Source of the DNA: Streptomyces solicavernae
GTDB lineage: Bacteria; Actinomycetota; Actinomycetes; Streptomycetales; Streptomycetaceae
DNA length: 64,000 nucleotides
Direction of reading: 5' to 3'
NCBI RefSeq assembly: GCF_029968095.1
Contig: NZ_JASCIR010000023.1
Span: 38,905 to 102,904 of the forward strand
Made by a program: the position numbers and the translations under genes. This document shows positions 45,988-54,780 of the stretch, one piece after another (the stretch's first letter is position 1; each line of letters starts with the position of its first letter). The notes beneath the pieces were generated by a model. It saw only the letters and a list, made by a program, of their open reading frames with translations. It searched no databases and was not told the DNA's origin.

Positions 45988-46400
45988 GTCAGGTCCTTTT
46001 CGTACGCAGGAGAATCGGCGAGGGCTCCGGCCTTGATGTGCGCATCGGCCGTGGCGAGCAGGGCAGCGGTGTCCTGCGGGGTGAACCAGGCCATCACCGC
46101 GGCGATCGCCGCCCCCAGGGCGAGGAAGGCGAAGGCGACCTGGAAGGAGAAGGCGTCGGCGAGGACGCCCATGACGGTGGGCGCGACGATGCCCGAGAGC
46201 TGGCCGCCGAACAGCACGACTCCGCTGGCCACGCCGATCTGCTGGGCCGACAGGCTGCGCACCGGGACGGCGAGGATGGGCATGTAGCTCGACACGGCGA
46301 AGACCGCGGCGGTGGCGAGGACGATGAACACCGCCAGGCCGTCCGCGTAGGCCATGGCGGGCTCGAGGCAAGCCTCGCCGACCGTCTGCCCCATCTGGCC
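45984..46400 (-). pseudogene. MFS transporter C-terminal fragment
   Basis: About 130 residues remain, with three to four hydrophobic helices: GLAVFIVLATAAVFAVSSYM, GVASGVVLFGGQLSGIVAP and FAFLALGAAIAAVMAWF, with a polar tail. The N-terminal ~300 residues of an MFS protein are missing and no proper start exists. Confidence 0.7.
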
Positions 46401-46514
46401 GTCGAGGACCGGACCATCATCCTCCACACCCCCAAGCGCATGGGCTGGCTCCTTGACCCCCTCGGCCGCGCCATCGGACACATCCCCCTCGCGCTGCCTG
46501 CCGACAGGCCCTGA
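46362..46514 (+). other. Unrecognised plus-strand coding remnant
   Basis: Codon use and residue pattern (LADRLPHLAVEDRTIILHTP, GWLLDPLGRAIGHIPLALP) suggest the 3' end of a real gene cut at its left side by the transporter fragment. I do not recognise the family. 46515-46657 holds no gene I can support. Confidence 0.35.
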
Positions 46515-46657
46515 CAGGTCAGGCTCCTGTACGCCTCCTGCCCCTCGCCGAGGAACTCCCGGGCGCCACGGAGCCTGGTGGTCAGGCGATGCTTGGGCAG
46601 CGCGGCTGTCGAGCCGCACGTCGAGCGGCCCAACGCCCCTTGCCCTGCCTCGGCCCG

Positions 46658-47464
46658 TCAGGCTTCCGGCGTCCGCGCCTTCGGCCAGTCCAGGCCGCGC
46701 AGCCTGGCGTCCAGGCCGCCGTCGCAGTACATCAACGTACCGACGCAGTACCCGGATTTGGCGGACAGCAGGAAGAGCACGAGCTCCGCGACCTCGTCCG
46801 GGCAGCCCGCCCGGCCCGCCGGGATGGACTTGAGGAACGCCTCGACACCGGCCGCGGTCCGCGGATCCTTCTGGGCCGCCTGCGTCATCGGCGTGTCGAT
46901 GAACCCCGGCGCGATCGCGTTGAGGCGGATACCGTCGGCGATGTAGTCGGCGGCGCGGGTGCGCGTGTAGTAGGCGATGGCCGCCTTCGTCGCCGGGTAC
47001 GTGAGGACGCCGCCTTCGTCCGTCAGCGAGTCGGCGAGGGCGCGTGCCGCTTCCTCGCCGCCGGCCAGGCATGCCTCTGCCAGCTTCGGGTTCCAGCCGG
47101 GTTGCGTGGTGACGGAGTTGGACGACGCGAGCACCACGGAGGACTCCCCCGCGGCGGCCAGCGTCGGGCGCAGTTGCTCCAACAGCCCGATGGCACCGAA
47201 GTAGTTGACGGAGACCAGCAGGCTCGCGGGCCGGCCGGCGCCGCCGGAGACACCGGCGAACGGCACGAAGCCGTCGAGCCGCCCGTCGGCGAGGCGGGTG
47301 ACCTCGACCGCCGCGGCTGCCCGGCCCTGCGGGGTGCCGAGGTCGGCGTCCACGTCGGTGCCGCGCAGATCGACACCGATGACGCGGTGTCCTTGGTCGG
47401 TGAGCCGGGCAGCGATCGAGGCGCCCATGCCCGAGGCGGCTCCGGTGACTGCGATGGTTCCCAT
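46658..47464 (-). CDS. Short-chain dehydrogenase/reductase (3-alpha-HSD-like)
   Basis: The 268-residue SDR has TGAASGMGASIA for cofactor binding and VDLRGTDVDADLG, as in 3-alpha-hydroxysteroid dehydrogenase-like enzymes. The active site follows as VVLASSNSVT and YPATKAAIAYYTR. APGFIDTPMT and LMYCDGGLDARLR close the fold. AGGAG lies 8 nt before ATG. It is the third gene after the MFS pump and likely part of its operon. Substrate is unknown. Confidence 0.88.
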   Translation of the reverse strand: MGTIAVTGAASGMGASIAARLTDQGHRVIGVDLRGTDVDADLGTPQGRAAAAVEVTRLADGRLDGFVPFAGVSGGAGRPASLLVSVNYFGAIGLLEQLRPTLAAAGESSVVLASSNSVTTQPGWNPKLAEACLAGGEEAARALADSLTDEGGVLTYPATKAAIAYYTRTRAADYIADGIRLNAIAPGFIDTPMTQAAQKDPRTAAGVEAFLKSIPAGRAGCPDEVAELVLFLLSAKSGYCVGTLMYCDGGLDARLRGLDWPKARTPEA

Positions 47465-47493
47465 GAGGGTTGCTCCTGGTGGTTTCGGGTGGG

Positions 47494-47629
47494 CTATTGG
47501 GTGTTGGCTGTTCGGTGTGGGCTGTTCGGTGTTGGCTGTTCGGTGTGGGCTGTTCGGTTGCTATTTGGTGTTGGCGTACTCGGGTCTCAGCGGCCGGTGG
47601 TCCGACGATCAGGCCGATCAGGCCGATCA
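47494..47629 (-). repeat. Repeats between the two SDR genes
   Basis: GGCTGTTCGGTGTKG-type units of about 15 bp repeat four times (47505-47565). GATCAGGCC repeats three times at 47608-47629 and overlaps the stop codon of the upstream SDR. Confidence 0.75.
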
Positions 47630-48382
47630 GCGGAGTTTCACGGACCCGCCGTCGGCCATGACGGTCTGCCCGGTCATGTACTGGGCGTCGTCACTGGCGA
47701 GGAAGCCGACGATGGGGGCGACATCCCGGTCCGGGTCACCGAAGCGGCCCAGCGGCACCGACGCCGCGGACTGGGCGTACTGCTCGGGGCGGGCGTCGGC
47801 CCAGGCGGCGACGCCCGCGGTCAGGGCCATCGGGCAGACCACGTTGACCCGGATGTTGAACGTCGCCCACTCGTTGGCGGCGACCCGGCTCAGGCCGCGG
47901 ATGGCCTCCTTCGCCGCCGCGTAGGACGCCTGGTTCGGCTGGCCGTTGAGGCCCGCGCCGGATCCGAAGTTGACGATGCTGGCGTTGCCGGTCTTCTTCA
48001 GCTCCGGCAGGGCGGCGAGCATGAAGTTGCGGGTGGCGTACAGGCCGGTGTCCATCGCGAGGTTCCAGTCGTCGTCGGTCTGCTCCTCGAACGGCTTCTG
48101 TCGCGACACGCTCGCGTTGTTCACCAGTACGTCCAGGGAGCCGAAGCGGTCGACGGCGGTGGCGACCGCGGTGTCGGCGACCGTCCGGTCGGAGACGTCG
48201 CCGGGCAGGAAGACCACGGCGTCGCCCAGTTCCTTCTCGATCGCCTGCCCGGCCTCCTCCTGGAGGTCGACGACGACGACCCGGGCGCCGCGTGCGACGA
48301 ACAGCCTGGTGATGGCGCCGCCGATACCGGACGCGCCGCCGGTGACGATGGCCGACTTGCCCTGCAGAGTGCGTGAGGTCAT
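47627..48382 (-). CDS. Short-chain dehydrogenase/reductase (classical FabG-like)
   Basis: The 251-residue enzyme shows TGGASGIGGAITR, LVNNASVSRQKPF, catalytic Ser in IVNFGSGAGLNG and YAAAKEAIRGLSR, and ends in YMTGQTVMADGGSVKLR, the standard SDR C-terminus. AAGGA precedes ATG at good distance. It lies 113 bp after the MFS gene on the same strand. It may reduce a ketone or quinone connected with the exported compound; this is inference. Confidence 0.88.
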   Translation of the reverse strand: MTSRTLQGKSAIVTGGASGIGGAITRLFVARGARVVVVDLQEEAGQAIEKELGDAVVFLPGDVSDRTVADTAVATAVDRFGSLDVLVNNASVSRQKPFEEQTDDDWNLAMDTGLYATRNFMLAALPELKKTGNASIVNFGSGAGLNGQPNQASYAAAKEAIRGLSRVAANEWATFNIRVNVVCPMALTAGVAAWADARPEQYAQSAASVPLGRFGDPDRDVAPIVGFLASDDAQYMTGQTVMADGGSVKLR

Positions 48383-48495
48383 GACGAGTTTTCCTTTCGT
48401 GTGTGCTTGCGTCGCAGGCGGTCCACCCGAGTGACGGGAGGGGTTCGTGGGACTCTGCGACGGGGTCCGGCACCTGCGCTCCGAAGGCGCGGTGG

Positions 48496-49941
48496 TCAGC
48501 GAGGGGTGCCGGTGGCCTGGGCGGGGGTGGCGTTCTGCGGGGCCGCGGCGCGGCGGACCCGGGGAATGAGGAAGGTGAAACCGATACCGACGACTGCTGC
48601 GAGCATCGCCACGACGTAGGTCATGCGGAAGCCGTGCTCGGTGGGGACGGAGACCGGGCCGAGCTGCACGGTCATGTTGGCGAGCATCGCGGCCATGACC
48701 GCGCTGGACGACGACGTGCCGACCGAACGCATCAGGGAGTTGATGCCGTTGGCGGACGCGGTCTCGGTCACGGGGACGGCACCCATGATCAGGGCCGGGC
48801 TCGCGGCGTAGGCGATGCCCACACCGGCGCTGACGATCATCGACATGACGATGATCTGCCAGACCTCCGCCATGAGCCCAAGCCCGATTCCGTAGCCGAC
48901 ACCGATCACGCAGAGGCCGGTCAGCAGCGTCGTACGGGCGCCGTGCCGGGCGGTGATCCGGGCGGACAGCGGCGCGAACGCCATCATGACGAGGCCGCTC
49001 GGCGCCAGGGCCAGACCGGCCGCGAGCACGGACTGACCGAGGCCGTACCCGGTCGCGGACGGCGACTGGAGCAGCTGCGGCAGCACCAGCGACGTCGCGT
49101 ACATGGCGAAGCCGACCATGAGCGAGGCCAGGTTGGTGAAGAGCACGGGACGGCGTGCGGCGACGCGCAGGTCGACCAGCGGCTGGGCGACGCGCAGCTC
49201 GTACGCCCCCCAGACCAGCAGGATCACGACGCCGCCCGCGAACAGGCCAAGGATGGAGGCGCTCGTCCAGCCCCAGCTGCCGCCCTTGGTGGCGGCCAGG
49301 AGCAGACACACCAGACCCACGGCGAGACCGCTTGCGCCGAGGATGTCGAACCGTCCCGGAGACTGGTTCGGGGACTCCTGCAACAGGACCACGACGAGCG
49401 CGAGGCAGATGACCCCGAGTACGGCGGCGACCCAGAACAGCACGTGCCAGTCGGCGTACTGGACGATGGCGGCCGAGGCGGGCAGACCGACGGCACCGCC
49501 GACACCGAGAGCGGCGCTGACCAGCGCGATGGAACCACCGACACGTTCGGCGGGCAGCACGTCGCGCAGGAAGCTGATGCCGACCGGGATGACACCGGTG
49601 GCCAGGCCCTGCAGTGCCCGACCCGTGATCACCAAAAGCAGGCTGTCGGACACGGCGCACAGCACGGAACCGACGACCACCAGGACCAGGCTCGCGATGA
49701 TGACCCTGCGCTTGCCGTACATGTCGCCGAGACGCCCGGCGATCGGGGTGACCACGGCCGCGGCGAGAAGCGTGGCGGTCACCGCCCAGGAGGCGTTGGA
49801 GGCGTCCGTATCCAACAGCTGAGGCAGCTTCGGGATGATCGGCACGATGAACGTCTGCATGAGCGAGATCACGACACAGCTCAGGGTGATCACGGCGGTG
49901 ACCGCCCCTGCCCCGGCGGTGCGGACGGTACTGGTTGACAC
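48496..49941 (-). CDS. MFS drug-efflux transporter (DHA2/EmrB-like, 14 helices)
   Basis: The ~481-residue protein has many hydrophobic helices and DHA2 motifs: TLLAAAVVTPIAGRLGDMYG (loop 2-3), GRALQGLATGVIPVGISFLRD (helix 4), and GVGGAVGLPASAAIVQ (motif C of exporters). GTG 49941 is preferred, with AAGGAAG upstream; an ATG at 49971 would add 10 residues. It is divergent from a MarR regulator, a common drug-sensing pair. Probable proton-driven antibiotic or toxic-compound exporter. Confidence 0.87.
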   Translation of the reverse strand: MSTSTVRTAGAGAVTAVITLSCVVISLMQTFIVPIIPKLPQLLDTDASNASWAVTATLLAAAVVTPIAGRLGDMYGKRRVIIASLVLVVVGSVLCAVSDSLLLVITGRALQGLATGVIPVGISFLRDVLPAERVGGSIALVSAALGVGGAVGLPASAAIVQYADWHVLFWVAAVLGVICLALVVVLLQESPNQSPGRFDILGASGLAVGLVCLLLAATKGGSWGWTSASILGLFAGGVVILLVWGAYELRVAQPLVDLRVAARRPVLFTNLASLMVGFAMYATSLVLPQLLQSPSATGYGLGQSVLAAGLALAPSGLVMMAFAPLSARITARHGARTTLLTGLCVIGVGYGIGLGLMAEVWQIIVMSMIVSAGVGIAYAASPALIMGAVPVTETASANGINSLMRSVGTSSSSAVMAAMLANMTVQLGPVSVPTEHGFRMTYVVAMLAAVVGIGFTFLIPRVRRAAAPQNATPAQATGTPR

Positions 49942-50170
49942 GAGGCACTTCCTTGCAAGGTGCAGGCCCACGCATGCGGGCCGGAATGTACGGTGCGCTG
50001 AGCGCGCACGCCGTCAGCGGCTGTCCGGCTCCGCCTTCGCACGTCCGCTGCATCGCTCGAACGACGCGCCGGAGCAAAGGTCCGCCCTGACGCCGGAGCA
50101 GCGTCGGTCCGCTCTGCGCCACTGGGCACTGCGGCGGGAGAACTCTCAGCAGGCGAAGACCACGGTACGA

Positions 50171-50189
50171 TGTGCATGTTACATACACA
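50171..50189. promoter_or_regulatory. MarR-type operator in the divergent promoter region
   Basis: TGTGCATGT-T-ACATACACA is a 19-bp dyad with one mismatched pair, 51 bp before the MarR start and 230 bp before the efflux gene. Its size and composition fit a MarR site. The rest of the 298-bp gap shows no other clear element. Confidence 0.6.
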
Positions 50190-50239
50190 AGGTACCGCAA
50201 CGATTCAGGCGACAAGCAGCGGAAGGAACACGTGCACAC

Positions 50240-50743
50240 ATGACGGAGCCGAGCGAACAGGAACGCCGCCTGGGCGACCTGGAACGCGAACTGACCCTGA
50301 TGTCACGGCATTTCATCGCCTCGCGTGGCCCACGTATCGGACAGAGCCTCGACCGATCGGCGTATGTGCTGCTCACCCGGCTGGAAACGGGGAAGCCGCT
50401 CACGCTGAAGGAGCTGGCGCACACGTTCCAGGCCGACGTGTCGACCATAAACCGGCAGGTGGGCGCCATGCTCAAGCATGGCCTCGTCGAACGCCTGGAA
50501 GCCGCCACCAAGGGAGGTGCCCGCACGTTCCGCCCCACCCCTCTGGGCCTGGAGCGGCTGGAAGCGGACCGGGCCATCAGCCGGGCGGGGGCCGCTCGGC
50601 TGATCGAGGCGGCGGGGTGGGGTGAAGAACGTACCCAGCAGTTCCTCACGTTGATGATCGAGTTCAACCATGGCATCGAGCAGCTTGAGGGACTTGCCTG
50701 GGCCGGCACGGGCCGGGCGCCCGGCCCGTCATCCACGGACTGA
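50240..50743 (+). CDS. MarR-family transcriptional regulator
   Basis: The 167-residue protein has the MarR wHTH: RSAYVLLTRLETGKPLTLKE, ELAHTFQADVSTINRQVGAM, and the wing VERLEAATKGGARTFRPT. ATG 50240 has AAGGA 11 nt upstream. It is divergent from the efflux pump and likely represses it, released by the pump substrate. The N-terminal and C-terminal dimer helices are both present, so it appears intact. Confidence 0.88.
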   Translation: MTEPSEQERRLGDLERELTLMSRHFIASRGPRIGQSLDRSAYVLLTRLETGKPLTLKELAHTFQADVSTINRQVGAMLKHGLVERLEAATKGGARTFRPTPLGLERLEADRAISRAGAARLIEAAGWGEERTQQFLTLMIEFNHGIEQLEGLAWAGTGRAPGPSSTD

Positions 50744-50906
50744 GCGGGCGGCCTCGGAGCCGCCCGGCTGTCTTCCTGCCCCACCCGCACAGTCCCGGAG
50801 TCGCCAACTCGCAGGACGCCCGGGTGGGTTCGGATGTGCTACCGCGCGGCCTCGGTTTCCGCACGTCGGGGTCGCCGTGGCCGGGGAGGGCGGTGACGGC
50901 CGTCGG

Positions 50907-51146
50907 TCAGCCGACAGAGCAGGGGATTCGTATCGCGACGGCCCGGCAACGAGGGCGGCGCTGAAGAGCGACCCGAACAGCCCAGCGTCGGCGTCGCTGG
51001 GCGGACGCCGGCGAAGCGCCGCCGAGGCCCGCAGCGCCGAGAGCGCCGGCGCCGGTGGCCAGGACGGTGCGGCGGCGGAGGGTGGGCAACTGCCCCGGAG
51101 AGCGTGCCGGATCGTCGGGGGAACGGACGTCGTGAGCGTGCGACAT
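50907..51146 (-). pseudogene. Tat signal peptide of a lost secreted protein
   Basis: The frame holds LRRRTVLATGAGALGAAGLG then SPASA, a twin-arginine signal with AxA cleavage site. It then runs into Arg-rich non-protein-like sequence and a stop at ~79 residues. A 1- or 2-nt frameshift after the signal gives a more natural reading (DADAGLFGSLFSAALVAGPS). I interpret it as a broken secreted protein. The rest of 50744-51325 shows nothing else I can support. Confidence 0.5.
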
Positions 51147-51325
51147 GCCTTCATGGTGGTCGCGTGCGCCGGCCGCGCGGAATGGAGTTGGCCACCCGCA
51201 CGGCCACCCGGAAGACGGGAGGGCCCGCACGGGGGACAACCCCATCGACAACCCGGACCGAGAACGGAAACGTCACCCGGCCTCGTTCAGCTCCGGCTCC
51301 ACTCCTCGCGCCCGCCCCGAGGGTC

Positions 51326-51709
51326 TCAGTCCTGGTTGCCGGGGATGCGGGTGCAGCAGGTCAGGGCGGCGGCGTTGTCCGCGGCCAGCGAGCGGGCCAG
51401 TACCACAAGGTCCGCGACGCGCGGGTCGCCGACGGAGTAGCGCAGCTTCTTGCCGTCCCGGCGGGCGGTGACGTAGCCGCAGTCGACGAGGCAGGACAGA
51501 TGGACCGAGACCCGGGGCTGGGAGATGCCCGCGTGTTCGACGCACTCGGCGGAGGTGCGCTCGCCGCGCAGGATGAAATCCAGCAGCTTCAGCCGGGTCG
51601 GGTCCGCGAGGGCGCGGAAGAACTTCGCGACCGTGTCCAGATGGGTGCACGCCACCTCATCGGTAGCCGCCGGCAGGGTCGCGGCGGGGGCGTCAAGGCG
51701 CTGGGGCAT
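51326..51709 (-). CDS. merR: ArsR/SmtB-type mercury-responsive repressor (MerR of Streptomyces type)
   Basis: The ~127-residue wHTH protein has FFRALADPTRLKLLDFILRG, ECVEHAGISQPRVSVHLSCL and YVTARRDGKKLRYSV, the ArsR fold. Cys residues in ECVEH, SCLVDC and a C-terminal LTCC may bind Hg(II). In Streptomyces lividans the mercury repressor is likewise an ArsR-type protein. ATG 51709 is preferred. It is divergent from merA, and two identical dyads lie between them. Confidence 0.82.
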   Translation of the reverse strand: MPQRLDAPAATLPAATDEVACTHLDTVAKFFRALADPTRLKLLDFILRGERTSAECVEHAGISQPRVSVHLSCLVDCGYVTARRDGKKLRYSVGDPRVADLVVLARSLAADNAAALTCCTRIPGNQD

Positions 51710-51731
51710 ACGTACGGCCTCCACAACTGGA

Positions 51732-51753
51732 ACTATTCGCCTATCCGCATAGT
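51732..51753. promoter_or_regulatory. ArsR-type operator, copy 1
   Basis: ACTATTCG-N6-CGCATAGT, a 22-bp dyad with one mismatched pair, adjacent to the repressor start. Confidence 0.7.
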
Positions 51754-51767
51754 ATGGGGGCAGTGAG

Positions 51768-51787
51768 CTATTCGGCAAGACGCATAG
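51768..51787. promoter_or_regulatory. ArsR-type operator, copy 2
   Basis: CTATTCG-N6-CGCATAG has the same half-sites and spacer length as copy 1. The centres are 35 bp apart, on nearly the same helix face region. It lies 72 bp before merA. Confidence 0.7.
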
Positions 51788-51858
51788 CAGTGGGCCATAG
51801 CAGGGGCCATAGCAGTGGCCCCGGAATCGCGGGGGCTCCGCACGAGGAGGGCAGCACC

Positions 51859-53295
51859 GTGACCTGGACGGAATCCGGCATCGACCTGGCGGTCATCGGC
51901 TCCGGCTCGGCGGCCTTCGCCGCCGCCATCGCCGCCACCAACCAGGGCAGGCGGGTGGTGATGGTCGAGCGCGGCACCACCGGCGGCACCTGTGTCAACG
52001 TGGGCTGCGTACCGTCCAAGGCGCTGCTGGCCGCCGCCGAGACCCGCCACACCGCCGCTGCGGCCGGACGCTTCCCCGGACTCGCCCCGGCCGACGCCCC
52101 CGTCGACTTCGGTGCGCTGATCTGCGGCAAGGACGCCCTGGTCGCCCAGCTGCGCACGGAGAAGTACACCGACCTGGCCGCCGACTACGGCTGGGAGAAC
52201 GTGCACGGCATCGCTGCCTTCACCGGGACCACCGACGCCCCGCTCCTGGACATCGCGCTGGGCGACGGCGGTTGCCGCCGTATCGAGGCCGCGCACTACC
52301 TGATCGCGACCGGATCCGCCCCCTGGGCCCCGCCCGTCGACGGCCTGAAGGGGACCGGCTACCTGACCTCCACCACCGCGATGGAACTCGACACCCTGCC
52401 GGAGTCGATGGTGGTGGTCGGCGGGAACGCGGTCGGCCTGGAGCAGGCCCAGCTCTTCGCCCGTCTCGGCACCCGCGTGAGCGTCATCGAGGCCCTGGAC
52501 CGGCTCGCCCCGTCCGAGGAGCCCGAAGTCTCCGCCGCCATCGAGGAAGTCTTCGCCGACGAAGGCATCACCGTCCACACCGGCGCGGCCCTCACCGCCG
52601 TCCGGCGTGACCAGCATGGCTACACCGTCACCGCCCGCCGCGACGGCGCCCGCACCGAGCTGCGGGCCGAGCAGCTGCTGATCGCCACCGGCCGCCGGCC
52701 GGTCACGGAGGGGCTGAACCTCGACGCCGTCGGGGTGAAGACCGGGATACGCGGCGAAGTCGTCGTCGACGAGTACCAGCGCACCACCAACGAGCGGATC
52801 TGGGCCGCCGGGGATGTCGCCGGCGGCCCTCAGTTCGTGTACGTCGCGGCCGCTCAAGGCACCTTGGCCGCCGACAACGCCCTGACCGGGACAGAACGCA
52901 CCCTGGACTACACGGCGCTGCCCCGCGTCACCTTCACCAGCCCGGCCATCGCCGCCGTCGGCATGACCGACGCCGAGTCGGCCGAGGCCGGAATCCGTTG
53001 TGACTGCCGCGCCCTGCCGCTTGAGTTCGTGCCGCGCGCGCTGGCCAACCGGGACACCCGCGGCCTGGTCAAGCTCGTCGCCGAGGCCGGCACCGGTCGC
53101 GTACTCGGCGTCCACGTGATCGCCGACGGCGCGGGCGACCTCATCACCGCCGCCACCTACGCGATCAGCGCGGGGATGACCGTCGACCAGCTCGCCCACA
53201 CCTGGGCGCCGTACCTGACCATGGCCGAGGCCCTCAAGCTCACCGCCCAGACTTTCACCGCGGACGTCGCCAGGCTCTCCTGCTGCGCGGGCTGA
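51859..53295 (+). CDS. merA: Mercuric reductase
   Basis: The 478-residue flavoprotein reduces Hg(II) to Hg(0) with NADPH. It has an FAD site VIGSGSAAFAAA, the redox pair Cys45/Cys50 in GGTCVNVGCVPSK, a second nucleotide site VVVGGNAVGLEQAQ, and the mercury-delivering C-terminal Cys475-Cys476 (SCCAG). The N-terminal metal-binding NmerA domain is absent. GTG 51859 has GAGGAGG 8 nt upstream; a longer frame from ATG 51754 would cover the operators and is unlikely. Confidence 0.95.
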   Translation: MTWTESGIDLAVIGSGSAAFAAAIAATNQGRRVVMVERGTTGGTCVNVGCVPSKALLAAAETRHTAAAAGRFPGLAPADAPVDFGALICGKDALVAQLRTEKYTDLAADYGWENVHGIAAFTGTTDAPLLDIALGDGGCRRIEAAHYLIATGSAPWAPPVDGLKGTGYLTSTTAMELDTLPESMVVVGGNAVGLEQAQLFARLGTRVSVIEALDRLAPSEEPEVSAAIEEVFADEGITVHTGAALTAVRRDQHGYTVTARRDGARTELRAEQLLIATGRRPVTEGLNLDAVGVKTGIRGEVVVDEYQRTTNERIWAAGDVAGGPQFVYVAAAQGTLAADNALTGTERTLDYTALPRVTFTSPAIAAVGMTDAESAEAGIRCDCRALPLEFVPRALANRDTRGLVKLVAEAGTGRVLGVHVIADGAGDLITAATYAISAGMTVDQLAHTWAPYLTMAEALKLTAQTFTADVARLSCCAG

Positions 53296-53320
53296 GCAGA
53301 CGGCGACGAACAGGGCGCTC

Positions 53321-53371
53321 ATGGAGACGATCAGGGAGGCGCTCATGGAGACGAACAGGGAGGCGCTCATG
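53321..53371 (+). repeat. 24-bp tandem repeat duplicating RBS and start codon
   Basis: The unit with GGGAGGCGCTCATG occurs at three steps, giving in-frame ATGs at 53321, 53345 and 53369. The last two have a perfect GGGAGG 5 nt upstream. Confidence 0.85.
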
Positions 53372-53824
53372 GACACGAGCCGACCTGCACAGCCTGCGCG
53401 TCGCAGGCGCGCGATGACCGTCGGGGAGCTGTCCCGCCGCACCGGCGTGACCGTCAAGGCGCTGCGCGAGTACACCGACCTCGGCCTGATCTGCACCCTC
53501 GGCCGCAGCCCGGCCAACTACCGCCTGTACGACACGGATGCCCTGTGGTGCGTACGGTTCATCGGCGAACTGCGTGGCCTCGGACTGACCGTCGCCGAGA
53601 TCCGCCGGCTGACCACCACCGGGGCGGACGGCACCGGGCGCATGGTCGGCTCGCACCTGGCGGAGCTGCTGCGCCGCTCCCGCGAACGCATGCGTCAGCG
53701 CATCGCCGCCCAGCAGCAGATCCTGGACCGGATCGAGAAGTTCGAGGCCGAGCACCAGACGGACCTGGCGGAGGGTGACCTGCGCCGGCCCGGTGATCCG
53801 CACGGCTGCGACCGGCGTACTTGA
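53369..53824 (+). CDS. MerR-family HTH regulator in the mercury locus
   Basis: The ~151-residue protein has the MerR HTH MTVGELSRRTGVTVKALREY with a wing GRSPANYRLYDTD and a long coiled dimer helix. No Cys pair for Hg(II) is seen in the usual place, so its inducer may differ. Starts at 53321, 53345 and 53369 are all in frame; I chose the last because the family fold starts soon after and its RBS is perfect. It lies between merA and merB. Confidence 0.85.
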   Translation: MDTSRPAQPARRRRAMTVGELSRRTGVTVKALREYTDLGLICTLGRSPANYRLYDTDALWCVRFIGELRGLGLTVAEIRRLTTTGADGTGRMVGSHLAELLRRSRERMRQRIAAQQQILDRIEKFEAEHQTDLAEGDLRRPGDPHGCDRRT

Positions 53825-53851
53825 CCCTCACCCCGGGGGTAGACCCTACGG
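53821..53851 (+). promoter_or_regulatory. Possible MerR-type promoter before merB
   Basis: TTGACC followed by a ~19-bp spacer with a CCCC/GGGG dyad resembles MerR-family promoters, but the -10 box is unclear. A duplicated 24-bp segment (53860-53914) follows. Confidence 0.35.
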
Positions 53852-53929
53852 TCCGGCGTATCGACCCCATCCACACTCAGGGAATCGACCCCATCCACAC
53901 TCCACACTCAGGGAAGGGAAGAACCCGCC

Positions 53930-54568
53930 GTGGACACCGACACGCAGAAGCTCGCCACCCGCTTCACCGATACCGTCAACCGCGCCCCCGGCGTCAAGCT
54001 CTGGCTCCTGCGGCCCCTGCTGACGCTGCTGGCCACCGGCGCACCGGTCACCATCGACCGCCTCGCGCGCCAGGCCGGCCGCACCGTGCAGGAAATCCGC
54101 GAGGCACTGGCCGACATGCCCGACACCGAGTACGACACCGCCGGCCGCATCATCGGCAACGGTCTCACCCACAACCCGACCCCGCACCGCTACGAGGCCG
54201 ATGGCCGCACCCTGTACGCCTGGTGCGCCATGGACACCCTGGTCTTCCCGGCCGTCATCGGCCACACCGCCCAGGTGACGTCGCCCTGCCGGGCCACCGG
54301 GGAGCCGGTCCGGCTGACCGTGACCCCCGACGGGCCCACCGACGTGGAGCCGGCCACCGCGGTCGTCTCCGTGGTCACCCCTGACGCGCCGGCCTCGGTC
54401 CGCGCCGCCTTCTGCAACCAGGTTCACTTCTTCGCCGGCGCCGACGCCGCCAAGGACTGGCTCACCGAGCACCCCGAGGCGGAGGTTCTGCCCGTCGCCG
54501 ACGCCTACGACGTCGGACGCCCCCTCATCGAGCAGATCCGCTCCTGTGGCGCTCGGACGGACTGCTGA
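53930..54568 (+). CDS. merB: Organomercurial lyase
   Basis: The 212-residue enzyme cleaves carbon-mercury bonds. Catalytic residues align with the family: Cys99 and Asp102 in LYAWCAMDTL and Cys162 in AAFCNQVHFF, with the same spacing as Cys96/Asp99/Cys159 of the R831b enzyme. GTG 53930 follows a GGGAAGGGAAG stretch. With merA it forms a broad-spectrum mercury locus; no transporter gene (merT/P) is present. Confidence 0.95.
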   Translation: MDTDTQKLATRFTDTVNRAPGVKLWLLRPLLTLLATGAPVTIDRLARQAGRTVQEIREALADMPDTEYDTAGRIIGNGLTHNPTPHRYEADGRTLYAWCAMDTLVFPAVIGHTAQVTSPCRATGEPVRLTVTPDGPTDVEPATAVVSVVTPDAPASVRAAFCNQVHFFAGADAAKDWLTEHPEAEVLPVADAYDVGRPLIEQIRSCGARTDC

Positions 54569-54780
54569 ACTGCTGAACACGCACAGGCGTTCCTGCCCGG
54601 GAACGGGGGTCCGGGCAGGCACGTCAGGCGAGCGCCCGCCGCCGGGCGGATCCTCGGGCAGCGGCAACGCGACGGCCCCGCCCGGAAGGGAGCCAACGGC
54701 GACCCGGCTGTGCTCGGCGGTCGGTCGCAGGCAGCCGTTGGGGAAGTGTGAGGTGACAGCCCGCGTGCGACGGAGGAACC

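Noticed and set aside
47627..50239. An 870-codon minus-strand frame covering SDR and MFS genes
   Set aside because: Only the last 251 codons encode a protein family (SDR). The rest is the wrong frame of the MFS gene.
51754..53295. merA starting at ATG 51754
   Set aside because: That start would place the second operator inside the gene; GTG 51859 has a strong RBS and gives the usual N-terminus.
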